Assembly: GCA_019694165.1 (NCBI GenBank)
Contig: JAIBCL010000005.1
Location: 1 to 64,000, forward strand
Reading direction: 5' to 3'
DNA length: 64,000 nucleotides
From: Verrucomicrobiaceae bacterium
GTDB taxonomy: Bacteria; Verrucomicrobiota; Verrucomicrobiia; Verrucomicrobiales; Verrucomicrobiaceae
In this document: piece by piece, positions 33,552 to 42,515 of the stretch
How the letters are laid out: every line of letters begins with the position of its first letter
How positions within the stretch are numbered: the stretch's first letter is position 1
Translations under genes and position numbers: made by a program
Notes under the pieces: generated by a model
Told to the model about the DNA's origin: nothing
What the model saw: only the letters and a program-made list of their open reading frames with translations
Databases searched by the model: none

Positions 33552-34865
33552 CTACTTCGACTCGATCCGATACAGCGCGGCCTTCGTGCGGATGTAGAGC
33601 GCGCCGTCGGCCGCGGCGGGCGTGGCGGTCATTCCGTCCGCCAGCTTGTTCGTGGCGAGGATTTCAAACTTGTCCGCGGCGCGGATGACATTGATGTCAC
33701 CGCGGTCGTTGCAGAAATAGATGCGCCCGTCGGCGGCGATGGGTGAGGGCAGATGCTGGCCCTGAAAGCGCTCCTCCCACAGATCCTTGCCTGTCTTTGC
33801 TTCCGTGGCAGTGACCACTCCGCCGCGCGTGACCTGGAAGATGACGCCATTCACGATCACGGGGCAGGACTCGCTGGCGTTCCGTTTGTCCCGGTCCCAG
33901 ATGACGTGGCTGGCGGTGATGTCGCCCTGCATCTTGTCGTCGATGCGCACGCCGATGGTGTGCGCGCGCTCGGAGCCGGTGTTCAGGACAAGCACATCAT
34001 CCTGGCGCAGCGGACGGATGGCGGCATTGAAGCCACCGTGGCGGATGGTCCACAATTCCTTGCCGGTGCCGACATCGTAGCCGAAGGCGGCGCGCGAGCC
34101 GACGGAGACGAGCACTTGTTTGCCGCCCATTTCGAACACGGAGGGCGTGTGGAATGCCTTTCGCATGTCACCGTCGCGCGTGGGGCGGCCTTCCTTGTCG
34201 AGGTCGCCGTAGTCCGTGCTGCGGTTCGTCTTCCAAACCGTGGCGCCGGTCTTCTTGTCGAGCGCGGTGACGAACTGCTCGTTGATGCCGTCGAAGGTAA
34301 GAATGAGCAGGCCGCCGTGGACGATGGGCGAGGATCCCGGGCCGCGGTAGTGACGCACGTTGATGTCGCGCCGCTGCCACACGACCCTGCCCGTGGCCGG
34401 ATCGATGCACGCGGTGCCATAGGTGCCGAAATGGACGTAGAGCGCATCAGCCTCGAGCGTCGGCGACGGCGCGGCGTAGTTGTTGATCGGGTTGCCGAGT
34501 TCCTCGGGGCTCGGGTTCTCGAAGACGAGGAGATGATGGATGATCTTCCCGCTATGGCGGTCGATGCCATAGACGAACTGCTTCTTCCCGTCCGTCGTCG
34601 CCGAGGTGAACCAGATCATGTCCCCGCCGATGACCGGCGTGGAGTGGCCGCTGTCCTCGAGCGGCGTCTTCCATGCGATGTTCTTGCCGGTGCCTTCGTC
34701 CCAGGTGAGCGGGATGCGCGCGGCATCGGCGGCGGGCACGATGTTGTCGAACGCGGGTCCGTTCTTGTCGGGCCAGAAAAGCGGTGTCGTGGCCGGCTGC
34801 GCGTACGCGGCGGCTGCGATGATGAAGCAGAACAGAACGGTAGTGTGGAGAGTGAGCGGGCGCAT
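33552..34865 (-). CDS. Secreted PQQ-like beta-propeller protein
   Basis: 437 residues. ATG 34865 precedes a signal peptide (RPLTLHTTVLFCFIIAAAAYA). The remainder is a WD-like propeller of PQQ type with repeated blades ending in A-x-x-x-x-T-G-x-x-x-W, e.g. IDPATGRVVWQRRD, ALDKKTGATVWKT, YDVGTGKELWTIRHGG and TEAKTGKDLWEERF. It opens with WPDKNGPAFDN, typical of verrucomicrobial/planctomycetal exported PQQ-repeat proteins. Dehydrogenase active-site residues are not evident, so it may be a structural or binding propeller (BamB-like fold). Confidence 0.85.
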   Translation of the reverse strand: MRPLTLHTTVLFCFIIAAAAYAQPATTPLFWPDKNGPAFDNIVPAADAARIPLTWDEGTGKNIAWKTPLEDSGHSTPVIGGDMIWFTSATTDGKKQFVYGIDRHSGKIIHHLLVFENPSPEELGNPINNYAAPSPTLEADALYVHFGTYGTACIDPATGRVVWQRRDINVRHYRGPGSSPIVHGGLLILTFDGINEQFVTALDKKTGATVWKTNRSTDYGDLDKEGRPTRDGDMRKAFHTPSVFEMGGKQVLVSVGSRAAFGYDVGTGKELWTIRHGGFNAAIRPLRQDDVLVLNTGSERAHTIGVRIDDKMQGDITASHVIWDRDKRNASESCPVIVNGVIFQVTRGGVVTATEAKTGKDLWEERFQGQHLPSPIAADGRIYFCNDRGDINVIRAADKFEILATNKLADGMTATPAAADGALYIRTKAALYRIESK

Positions 34866-35007
34866 GGGGCGGGACGGAAAGGAGGCAGAAAGAACGGATG
34901 CGACAGGAAAATTTTTCCCGGCGGGAGCGGACTGGAGCGGCGCGGCGCCAATTCCATCTGGCGGAAAAGCAAAGCCGGCCCATGATGGCGCTCGTTTTTC
35001 ATCCTGC

Positions 35008-35856
35008 ATGATGCTCCTGCTTTCCCAATGGCGCGCCGAGTGGCTGAAGCTGCTCGCCAGAAAGCGCACTTACATCGGCTTTGGCGCGTTTCTCGCGATG
35101 GAGCTGGTGATTCTGGTTGTTTTCCAACGCCAGGGGCCGGAAGGCTTTTATCGAAGGCTCATCGCGCGCCAGGGCGGGTTGTTTGAGAATTATTTCTCCG
35201 GTCTTACGCTCGGCTTCATCGTGCTGGCGTTTTCCGCCGCCCTGCTCGGGTCCATCTATCTGGCGCTCGTGTCCGGCGACATTGTGGCAAAGGAAAGCGA
35301 GGATGGGAATCTGCGCCTGCTGCTGGCCCGGCCCGTGAGCCGGCTGCGGCTGCTGGCGGTGAAATATGCCACCTGCACCTGCTACGCCTGGCTGCTGGTG
35401 CAGTTCATCGCCTGGTCTGCATTCCTGCTGGGCGTGTGGGTGCGTGGATGGGGCGGCGGCATGTTTGTCTTCGCCCCCGAGCAGGGACTCGCGGAACTTT
35501 GGAACTGGGATGAAGGCTTGCGACGCTACATGCTGTGCTCTGTGTTTCTGGGCTTTAGCATGACGACGGTCAGCTCGGTCGCCTTCTTTTTTTCCTGCTT
35601 CCGCATCAAGCCGGCGGCAGCCACGATCACGGCGCTCTCCTACATGCTCATCGACACGATCCTGCTGCGCACCAAGCTGCTGCACAGCTACGAGTACCTG
35701 CTCATGACGCCTTATCTTGAATCCTGGATGCGCGTCTTCCTCGATCCGGCTCCGTGGGCGCTCATCGTGCGGAACTACACCATCATCGCGGCGGTGAATC
35801 TGAGCCTCTTCGTGCTCGGCGCGGCGTGGTTTCAGTCGCGCGATCTGAAATCATGA
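35008..35856 (+). CDS. ABC-2 type transporter permease
   Basis: 282 residues with about six hydrophobic segments. The N-terminal WRAEWLKLLARKRTYIGFGAF is typical of ABC-2 permeases, and the coupling loop GDIVAKESEDGNLRLLLARP is diagnostic (ExxxGTxxxLLxxPxxR pattern). No ATP-binding partner is adjacent; the gene upstream is on the other strand. Its stop overlaps the panC start (ATGA), a coupling I would not expect functionally. Start ATG 35008, with a second ATG directly after it. Confidence 0.82.
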   Translation: MMLLLSQWRAEWLKLLARKRTYIGFGAFLAMELVILVVFQRQGPEGFYRRLIARQGGLFENYFSGLTLGFIVLAFSAALLGSIYLALVSGDIVAKESEDGNLRLLLARPVSRLRLLAVKYATCTCYAWLLVQFIAWSAFLLGVWVRGWGGGMFVFAPEQGLAELWNWDEGLRRYMLCSVFLGFSMTTVSSVAFFFSCFRIKPAAATITALSYMLIDTILLRTKLLHSYEYLLMTPYLESWMRVFLDPAPWALIVRNYTIIAAVNLSLFVLGAAWFQSRDLKS

Positions 35857-36716
35857 CGGTGCTGGAGACAGTGGCCGCGCTGCGTGAGTGGCGGCGGGAA
35901 AGCACGGCGAAGGTATTCTTCGTGCCGACCATGGGCGCGCTGCACGAGGGGCACGCCGCGCTCGTGCGGGAGGCGCGCCGCCTCGCGGGCATGGAGGGAC
36001 GCGTGGCCGTGAGCATCTTTGTCAATCCGCTGCAGTTCGGGCCGGGCGAGGATCTCGAGCGCTATCCGCGCACGCTCCAGGCCGATCTCGCGCTCTGCAC
36101 CGCGGCAGGCGCGGACATGGTCTTTGCCCCGGCGGTGAACGAGGTGTACTTTGACGACCGCTCCATCAAGATCACTGAGTCCAGCCTCTCCCGCGTGCTT
36201 TGTGGAGCGAGCCGGCCCGGCCATTTCGACGGCGTCTGCACCGTCGTCGCCAAGCTCTTCAACCTCGTGCAGCCCGACGAAGCCGTCTTCGGGAAGAAGG
36301 ATTACCAGCAGCTCGCCATCATTCGCCGCCTCGTGCGCGACCTGGACTTCCCCGTGGCGATCCACGGCATGGAGACAGTGCGCGAGGCCGACGGGCTGGC
36401 GATGAGTTCGAGGAACCGGTATTTGAATCCCGACGAACGCGCGCAGGCACCGGCATTGCGGCGCGCGCTACTGAAGGCGCTGGCGGAGTGGAGGGACGGC
36501 GACAGCGAGGCTTTTAGCCTCGAGGAGAGCGTGCGCGACGAAATCGCGCGGACAGCGCCGCTGGCACGCATCGACTACGTCTCCTGCGTGGATGGGGGGA
36601 CGCTGCAGCCGGTGGACGGGAGTGCGGGCCAGCGGCTCGCGCCACGGGTGATAGCGCTGGCGGCTTTCTTCGGCAAGACGCGGCTCATCGACAATATCGA
36701 GCTGCCAGACGACTGA
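35853..36716 (+). CDS. panC: Pantothenate synthetase
   Basis: 287 residues. It has FVPTMGALHEGHAALV (the HIGH-type ATP-binding motif) near residue 25, FVNPLQFGPGEDLERYPR near 60, GASRPGHFDGVCTVVAKLFN near 120, VFGKKDYQQLAIIRRLVRDL near 150 and GLAMSSRNRYL (the KMSKS-like loop) near 185. It condenses pantoate and beta-alanine with ATP to give pantothenate for CoA. Length matches the family. Coupled by ATGA overlap to the ABC permease upstream. Confidence 0.95.
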   Translation: MTVLETVAALREWRRESTAKVFFVPTMGALHEGHAALVREARRLAGMEGRVAVSIFVNPLQFGPGEDLERYPRTLQADLALCTAAGADMVFAPAVNEVYFDDRSIKITESSLSRVLCGASRPGHFDGVCTVVAKLFNLVQPDEAVFGKKDYQQLAIIRRLVRDLDFPVAIHGMETVREADGLAMSSRNRYLNPDERAQAPALRRALLKALAEWRDGDSEAFSLEESVRDEIARTAPLARIDYVSCVDGGTLQPVDGSAGQRLAPRVIALAAFFGKTRLIDNIELPDD

Positions 36717-36784
36717 GCGTACTCCGGGCCCAGACCGGATTTTCTCTGGCGAAACCATCTTCCGGCGATAGGCTCAGCCCCATC

Positions 36785-36874
36785 ATGAACACGGCATCTT
36801 CCAACGCCCTGAGCCGGGCCGAAGTCTGCGCCACTCCCCGGCTGCGTGACATCCCGGCGAAATCAGACTTGTGA
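36785..36874 (+). CDS. Possible 29-residue leader peptide of nadB
   Basis: ATG 36785 opens a 29-codon frame (begins MNTASSNALSRAEVCATPRL) that ends at TGA 36872-36874, overlapping the GTG start of nadB (GTGA). nadB lacks a clear Shine-Dalgarno, so reinitiation after this ORF could load it. Third-position GC bias is like that of real genes. It could equally be chance. No amino-acid run typical of an attenuator is visible. Confidence 0.35.
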   Translation: MNTASSNALSRAEVCATPRLRDIPAKSDL

Positions 36875-38475
36875 TCGAATACGACTTCATCATCATCGGC
36901 ACGGGTGCGGCGGGCTTGAGCGCGGCGCTCCACGCGGCGGAACATGGCCGCGTGGCGGTGCTCTCAAAGGGCGCGGCGGACGACTCGAACTCGAGCTGGG
37001 CGCAGGGCGGCATCGCCTGCGTGCAGAGCGAGGAAGACTCCATCGAACAGCATGTGAATGACACGCTCGTGGCCGGTGCGGGTCTGTGCAAAGAAGGCGT
37101 CGTACGTGCGATCGTAACCGACGGGCCGGCGCGCATCGCCGAGCTTGTAAAGTGGGGCGTGCACTTCGACCAGCGGGAGGCGACGGACGGGCACCTCGAG
37201 TTTGATCTCACCCGCGAGGGCGGCCACACACGCCGGCGCGTGCTGCACTCCGCGGATGCGACAGGGCGCGAGCTGACCGGGAAGCTCATCGCCGCCGTGC
37301 GCGCGCATCCGCGCATCGAGGTGCTGGAGCACCACTTCGCCATCGACCTCGTCACCACCGCGAAGCTCGGCTTCGTCTCCGAGGAACGTGTGGTCGGCCT
37401 CTATGTGCTCGACGAAAAAAGCGGCGAGGTGGAGACCTTCCGCTCCGACCGCGTGATCCTCGCCACCGGCGGCTGCGGCCGCGTCTATCTTTATACGACG
37501 AACCCGCAGATCGCGACAGGCGACGGTGTGGCGATGGCCTGGCGCGCCGGGGCGACAGTCTCGAACATGGAATTCATCCAGTTCCACCCCACATGCCTCT
37601 ACCATCCGCAAAAGCGCTCGTTCCTCATCACCGAAGCGATGCGCGGGGAGGGCGCGCGGCTCGTGGACAAGGATGGGAACGAGTTCATGCAGAAACACGA
37701 TCCGCGCGGCTCGCTCGCACCGCGTGACGTCGTCGCCCGCGCCATCGACCACGAGATCAAGCGCACCGGTGGTCCGTGTGTGTATCTCGACATCAGCCAC
37801 AAGCCCGCCGACTTCATCATCGCGCATTTCCCGAACATCCACCGCGCCTGCCTCGAGGTGGACATCGACATCACCCGGCAGCCCATCCCCGTCGTGCCCG
37901 CCGCACACTACCAGTGCGGAGGAGTGCTCACCGATGTGAACGGCGCCACCTCCATCCGCGGGCTCGCAGCGGTTGGCGAGGTGGGCTGCACCGGCCTGCA
38001 CGGTGCGAACCGCCTCGCGAGCAATTCACTCCTCGAATGCCTCGTCGTCTCGAAACGTGCCGTCGATTTCATTCTTCAGAAGCTCCCTGTCGGCAAGCCA
38101 CACACGCAGAGCTACGACATCCCCGCCTGGAAGCACGGCGACGCCCAAGACCTCGACGAACTCGTGGTCATCTACCACAACTGGGACGAAATCCGCCGCC
38201 TCATGTGGGACTATGTCTCCATCGTGCGGACCAACAAACGCCTCCAGCGTGCCGCCGCGCGCCTGCGCAATCTCAAGCGCGAAATGCAGGAGTTCTACTG
38301 GAACTTCCGCGTCACCAGTGAGGTGCTTGAGCTGCGCAATCTCGTCGAAACCGCTTCTCTGATCGTCGATTGCGCCGTCCGCCGCCAGGAAAGCCGCGGG
38401 CTGCACTACACACTCGACTATCCCGCCACCGAAAACGCGAAACCACCGTCCGATACATTGCTGCGACGGTATTGA
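36871..38475 (+). CDS. nadB: L-aspartate oxidase
   Basis: 534 residues from a GTG start. FAD-binding IIGTGAAGLSAALHAAEHG is at the N-terminus, SNSSWAQGGIA near 35, the FAD/substrate segments HTRRRVLHSADATGREL near 120 and ATGGCGRVYLYTTNP near 200, and AHYQCGGVLTD near 345. The fumarate-reductase-like C-terminal helical domain follows. It oxidises L-aspartate to iminoaspartate in de novo NAD synthesis, feeding NadA. The final ~100 residues lack the succinate-dehydrogenase flavoprotein features, consistent with NadB. Followed by a hairpin/terminator. Confidence 0.94.
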   Translation: MIEYDFIIIGTGAAGLSAALHAAEHGRVAVLSKGAADDSNSSWAQGGIACVQSEEDSIEQHVNDTLVAGAGLCKEGVVRAIVTDGPARIAELVKWGVHFDQREATDGHLEFDLTREGGHTRRRVLHSADATGRELTGKLIAAVRAHPRIEVLEHHFAIDLVTTAKLGFVSEERVVGLYVLDEKSGEVETFRSDRVILATGGCGRVYLYTTNPQIATGDGVAMAWRAGATVSNMEFIQFHPTCLYHPQKRSFLITEAMRGEGARLVDKDGNEFMQKHDPRGSLAPRDVVARAIDHEIKRTGGPCVYLDISHKPADFIIAHFPNIHRACLEVDIDITRQPIPVVPAAHYQCGGVLTDVNGATSIRGLAAVGEVGCTGLHGANRLASNSLLECLVVSKRAVDFILQKLPVGKPHTQSYDIPAWKHGDAQDLDELVVIYHNWDEIRRLMWDYVSIVRTNKRLQRAAARLRNLKREMQEFYWNFRVTSEVLELRNLVETASLIVDCAVRRQESRGLHYTLDYPATENAKPPSDTLLRRY

Positions 38476-38492
38476 GTAAACCGACAATAATT

Positions 38493-38538
38493 GTCATTCT
38501 CAGGCACGAGAATGACGCGCGTTTGCTCGCGGGTTTTT
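38493..38538 (+). terminator. Double hairpin with T-tract after nadB
   Basis: GTCATTCTC/GAGAATGAC (38493-38501 and 38508-38516) is a perfect 9-bp stem with a 6-nt loop. A short CGCG stem and GGTTTTT at 38532-38538 follow. It lies 17 bp after the nadB stop. Confidence 0.5.
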
Positions 38539-38682
38539 CATGAGAGAAATCGAACGCCCTGCCGTTTTGTTCGTCCCATTTTGCCCGGCTGGGATCGGTT
38601 CGTTTCCAGCAGGGCCAGACCATTGTGTTTTTCTGGTTATTTGCCGCAATTAAGCACCTCAATTTTTGTGACATGGAAATGG

Positions 38683-38712
38683 TTGCCGGAAGCCGGACGG
38701 ATTTGGTAAGCT
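38683..38712 (+). promoter_or_regulatory. Candidate promoter of the secreted DPBB-like protein gene
   Basis: TTGCCG (38683-38688), an 18-bp spacer and TAAGCT (38707-38712). A start near 38719 would leave a leader of only about 10 nt before ATG 38729. Weak match; no experimental support. Confidence 0.3.
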
Positions 38713-38728
38713 GACTTTTATTCGGACA

Positions 38729-39655
38729 ATGAGCATGGGCGCAATAATCAAAGCAGCAGGTCTCGGGGTGCTCGTCGCCATGAGTGTGGCGGACACGAAC
38801 GCGCAGACGCTTTCCTCCTCGTCCGCTTCGCTGGCGCGCGATCCATCGCTGCCGTCCTCGCTCACTCTGAAGTCGCGCAATGGCACCACCGTGGAGACGC
38901 CGCTGCCGCGCGTCTTCGTGCCCACGCTGCCGCGCACCGCATACACGCGTTACCCGTGGAAGACGGACATCACCGCCACGGTGTTCTGGATCGGCGAGGC
39001 ACCGACAGCGAACAATCCGACGCCGAACCACCAAAGCTCCTGGGACACCGAGTGGGCCAAGAACTACGGCGGCTTTGACGATCCGGATCCCACGCATCGC
39101 GGACGTGATTACTGCCCGCTCAAGTTCAAGCCGGGCCAGAATCCATTCTACGTGGCGCTGCCTTACAATGACCTCATCGACTACAAGACCACCAAGTCCG
39201 AGGCAGCGCGCATCGTGCCGTGGTACAAAGAGCGCTTTGTGAAGGCCGGCAGGAGCGTGCTCAAGGGCCAGTGGATCGCCATTCGCTACGGGAACCGCGT
39301 GTGCTATGCGCAGTGGGAGGACTGCGGCCCCTTTGTAACCGACGATGCCGCCTACGTGTTCGGCAGCGCACGGCCCAAGAACCCTGAGAACAGCGGCGCG
39401 GGCATCGACATGTCCCCCGCCGTGCGCGACTACCTCGGCATCTCCAGCGGCATGAAGTGCGACTGGCGCTTCGTCGATCTCAACGAAATCCCCGATGGAC
39501 CGTGGCGCAGCTACGGGACCAACAACCACTTCGTGCAAAACAAAACCAAGGCCGCCGCGCAGCAAAATGAAATGCTCGCCTCACGCCTCGAGGAACTGCG
39601 CCGGATGCGCGACGAGTACTTCCGCAAGAGCGGAACGAATCAGGCCATCCGCTGA
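38729..39655 (+). CDS. Secreted protein with a double-psi-barrel-like region
   Basis: 308 residues. The signal peptide is about residues 1-25 (GAIIKAAGLGVLVAMSVADT, cleavage near NAQ). A Ser-rich stretch follows, then a domain opening with YPWKTDITATVFWIGE. The part from GQWIAIRYGNRVCYAQWEDCGPFVTDDAAYVFG to GAGIDMSPAVRDYLGI resembles the pattern of double-psi beta-barrel enzymes such as RlpA: a cysteine pair, then D-C-G-P-F and D-x-S-x-A-x-x-x-L-G. The C-terminal 40 residues are helical and charged. A cell-wall role is an inference from the RlpA-like pattern. Confidence 0.6.
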   Translation: MSMGAIIKAAGLGVLVAMSVADTNAQTLSSSSASLARDPSLPSSLTLKSRNGTTVETPLPRVFVPTLPRTAYTRYPWKTDITATVFWIGEAPTANNPTPNHQSSWDTEWAKNYGGFDDPDPTHRGRDYCPLKFKPGQNPFYVALPYNDLIDYKTTKSEAARIVPWYKERFVKAGRSVLKGQWIAIRYGNRVCYAQWEDCGPFVTDDAAYVFGSARPKNPENSGAGIDMSPAVRDYLGISSGMKCDWRFVDLNEIPDGPWRSYGTNNHFVQNKTKAAAQQNEMLASRLEELRRMRDEYFRKSGTNQAIR

Positions 39656-39672
39656 ACGCACGGCCTCCCCCT

Positions 39673-42381
39673 TCAATCCACGAACATGAATTCGTTCGCG
39701 AGCATGAGCACCTGCGCGAGCTGCTGCCACGGATCGAGGTGTGCGGCCGTTTCGCCTCTGAAATCACTCTCCGCATTCCAGGTTTGATCGGCGGCGTCTC
39801 CGCCGGCGCCCGCGACGGCGGTTGTCGTGGTGATCTTCGGGGCCCAAAGGAACTGGTCGTTGTTCAGCCCGTCCCGGATATCGACGATGAAGTCGAGCGT
39901 CTCGCCCTTGTTCATCGCGATGGAGTCCAGATCGATATGCTCGGTGGCATGGTGGATGGCGGTCGAGCGCAGCAGCCCGCGGGTGCCGTGGCTCACAAAG
40001 GCGCGGATACCATCACCAGCCGTCGGCTCATGGACGAGAGTGGAAGCAAAGGCGTACGTCCCGCCCTGCGGCGCGGTCCAGCGGCGTACGACGGCATGCC
40101 GGCGGTCGTTGCCGGGATGTCCTCCCGTGGCGGTGAGCTGCGCCCAGCCGAGCTTCGAATCGGGCCAGCTACCACCGCCTTGCCAGGCACTGCCGGTAAA
40201 GTGCGGCAGCGGCGTGAAGCTCTTCATGCGGCCGGTGCTTTCGTCGAACTCGCCGTAGCCATGGCTCCAGGCGAGGGGCTGCATGTTTTGTGCGGGCGGC
40301 ACCGCGCTGCCGTGCACGAAGTCGAGCGCGGTTTCCATTTCAGCCGCCGTGGGCTGGCGCTGGTAAAGGCGCGAGTAGAGATCCCGCACGCGCGATTTGT
40401 CATCCAGCCGCGCGGCGGTCCAACTCGCGGTGATGGCCGCGGCACGAGCGGCGATGAAGGGATGGTTCATGCCGAAGAGCGCCTGCTGCGGCACGGTGGT
40501 CTCATTGCGCTGCGGTATGGAGAGGTCGGGATTGGCAAAGTCAAACGTGCGCAGCACCGCGGGTACATTCTCACGGTCGATCAGCGCGTAGAGCGTGCGC
40601 CGAGTGTTGCCTCCGGCGAAGAGCGCGTCCGGTTTCCCGCCGATGCGCAGATCCAGCTCGCCGGAGGCCGCAAGCCAGGCATCACGCGCCTCCTCAAAAC
40701 TGAGGCGGTGCGCGGTCATGCGCCATAGCAGGCGGTTGTCGGGGTCGGCGTCCCGGGCACGAGGCATGGAGCGTGGAGCATTGGCATCAGCAACCTCAAT
40801 GCCCGCTGCACCATGCTCCGTGCTGCTCTGCTGATAGGTCTGCGAGAGCATGATCTCGCGGTGCAGTGCCTTCAGACTCCAGCCGGAGTCGATGAGCCGG
40901 AGGGCGAGGTAGTCGAGCAACGCGGGATGCGAAGGCGGTTCGGCGCGCTTGCCGAAATCGCTGGGCGTGGTGACCAGACCACGGCCGAAGTGATGCATCC
41001 ATACGCGGTTCGCGATGACACGTGCGGTGAGCGGATTGCGCGCGTCGGCGATGGCATCGGCCAGTTCGAGCCGTCCGCTGCCGTGCGCGAAGGGCACCGG
41101 CCTGTCTCCCGAAAGCGCAGGCAGAAACTGCCGCGGCACTTCGTCGCCCTTGTTGAGAGGATTGCCGCGGATGAAGACGCGGGGCGTGGACGGCACAGCA
41201 CGGTCCCGCAGGATGGTGGCGAAGGCGGGCGCGGCGGACGTCCCTAGCAGGCGCCTGTCCATCTCACCCTGGGCTTTCCACAGCTCAGTCGTTACGCCGG
41301 TGGGGAAGAACATCTCGATGTTTGCGATGTGCTCATCCGGCACGAGCACGGGAGAGTCCGGCGCGGCGAGCAAACGCACGCGCTCGTCTTCAGGCATGAC
41401 CTTGAGCCGTGCGGCGGTGAGCCGGTGCTTTTTCAACCAGCCGGCGAAGCGATGAACGATGAAGGGGTTCAGGTCCTTCTCCTCAAGAATCTGGTCGAAA
41501 CCCTCTGGCGGATACTTTTCCAGCGCCGACTGCGCATCGAGATAATCGTCGATCCGCTTGCGAGTGCGGTCTTCTTGTTCGGCGCGACGCTTCAACATGA
41601 GGTCGCGGTTCTTCTTGTCGAGCACGGCGAGCTCCCCGTCGCCGCCGGCCGGTCCGCACGGCACGAGCGCCTCGGCACTGCTCTGGAAGACGCCGTAGAG
41701 CGAGTAGTAATCGCGCGTGGAGACGGGATCGTATTTGTGATCGTGGCAGCGTGCGCAGGCGACTGTGAGGCCGAGCACGCCGCGTGTGACCACGTCGATC
41801 CGGTCGTCGATGATGTCGTGCGTCACGCCAAGAAAACGGCGGCCGAGGGTGAGGAAGCCCATCGCGGCGAGTTCGGGTGAGCCGGCTGGCACGAGCTGGT
41901 CGGCGGCGATCTGGAGCTTCACAAAGCGGTCGTAGGGCATGTCGTCATTCAGGGCGCGCACCACCCAGTCGCGATACGCCGACGCATGAACCCAGCGCTT
42001 TTCCTCGCGCGCATAGACATAGCCTTTTGTGTCGGAGTAGCGCGCCACATCGAGCCAATGGCGCGCCCACTTCTCGCCGTAGCGCGGCGAGGCGAGGAGG
42101 CGGTCGATGAGCTGCGCGTACGTCTTGTCGGACAGGTCAGCCAGATCCGACGGGGCCGGCGGCAAGCCGGTGGCGTCAAAGTACGCGCGGCGGACAAGCG
42201 TGCGCACATCCGTGCGCGGGGAGCGGCGCAGGCCGTGCGCGGAGAGTTCTGCGTCGATGAATGCATCGATGCCGCCGCGCTTCAATACTGCGCGATCGAG
42301 CGGGCGGAGCGACCACAGTCCCTCCGCTCCGCTGGAGGCTGCGGTGACGAGCGCGAGACTGATGAAGACGAGGCGACGCAT
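39673..42381 (-). CDS. DUF1549/DUF1553 (PSD1-type) secreted protein
   Basis: 902 residues. The N-terminal signal is RRLVFISLALVTAASSGA. The DUF1549 domain has RRAYFDATGLPPAPSDLADL, RYGEKWARHWLDVARYSD near 115 and the haem-like CARCHDHKYDPVSTRDYYSL near 225. The DUF1553 domain has NPLTARVIANRVWMHHFGRG near 470, LSQTYQQSS, RLSFEEARDAWLAASGELD and the late NVPAVLRTFDFANPD. Between 690 and 860 lies a beta-rich region. These proteins are hallmarks of Planctomycetota/Verrucomicrobiota and are usually paired with DUF1501. Here no DUF1501 gene is adjacent and no N-terminal cytochrome-c domain is visible. Function unproven. Confidence 0.9.
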   Translation of the reverse strand: MRRLVFISLALVTAASSGAEGLWSLRPLDRAVLKRGGIDAFIDAELSAHGLRRSPRTDVRTLVRRAYFDATGLPPAPSDLADLSDKTYAQLIDRLLASPRYGEKWARHWLDVARYSDTKGYVYAREEKRWVHASAYRDWVVRALNDDMPYDRFVKLQIAADQLVPAGSPELAAMGFLTLGRRFLGVTHDIIDDRIDVVTRGVLGLTVACARCHDHKYDPVSTRDYYSLYGVFQSSAEALVPCGPAGGDGELAVLDKKNRDLMLKRRAEQEDRTRKRIDDYLDAQSALEKYPPEGFDQILEEKDLNPFIVHRFAGWLKKHRLTAARLKVMPEDERVRLLAAPDSPVLVPDEHIANIEMFFPTGVTTELWKAQGEMDRRLLGTSAAPAFATILRDRAVPSTPRVFIRGNPLNKGDEVPRQFLPALSGDRPVPFAHGSGRLELADAIADARNPLTARVIANRVWMHHFGRGLVTTPSDFGKRAEPPSHPALLDYLALRLIDSGWSLKALHREIMLSQTYQQSSTEHGAAGIEVADANAPRSMPRARDADPDNRLLWRMTAHRLSFEEARDAWLAASGELDLRIGGKPDALFAGGNTRRTLYALIDRENVPAVLRTFDFANPDLSIPQRNETTVPQQALFGMNHPFIAARAAAITASWTAARLDDKSRVRDLYSRLYQRQPTAAEMETALDFVHGSAVPPAQNMQPLAWSHGYGEFDESTGRMKSFTPLPHFTGSAWQGGGSWPDSKLGWAQLTATGGHPGNDRRHAVVRRWTAPQGGTYAFASTLVHEPTAGDGIRAFVSHGTRGLLRSTAIHHATEHIDLDSIAMNKGETLDFIVDIRDGLNNDQFLWAPKITTTTAVAGAGGDAADQTWNAESDFRGETAAHLDPWQQLAQVLMLANEFMFVD

Positions 42382-42515
42382 TGGCTGGATGCCCGCAGGC
42401 CGGAGAAGTACGGGGCCGCCGACGGCGTTGTTGCCTTGAAGCACCGCACCCGGCCTGCCCGGCAGCGCATCGACGACGACGACGAGGGCCGGCGGACGAT
42501 GATCCGCCTGCCGAG

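Noticed and set aside
33753-34985. 410-codon plus-strand frame opposite the PQQ-propeller gene
   Set aside because: Antisense shadow; the minus-strand frame has a signal peptide and clear propeller motifs.
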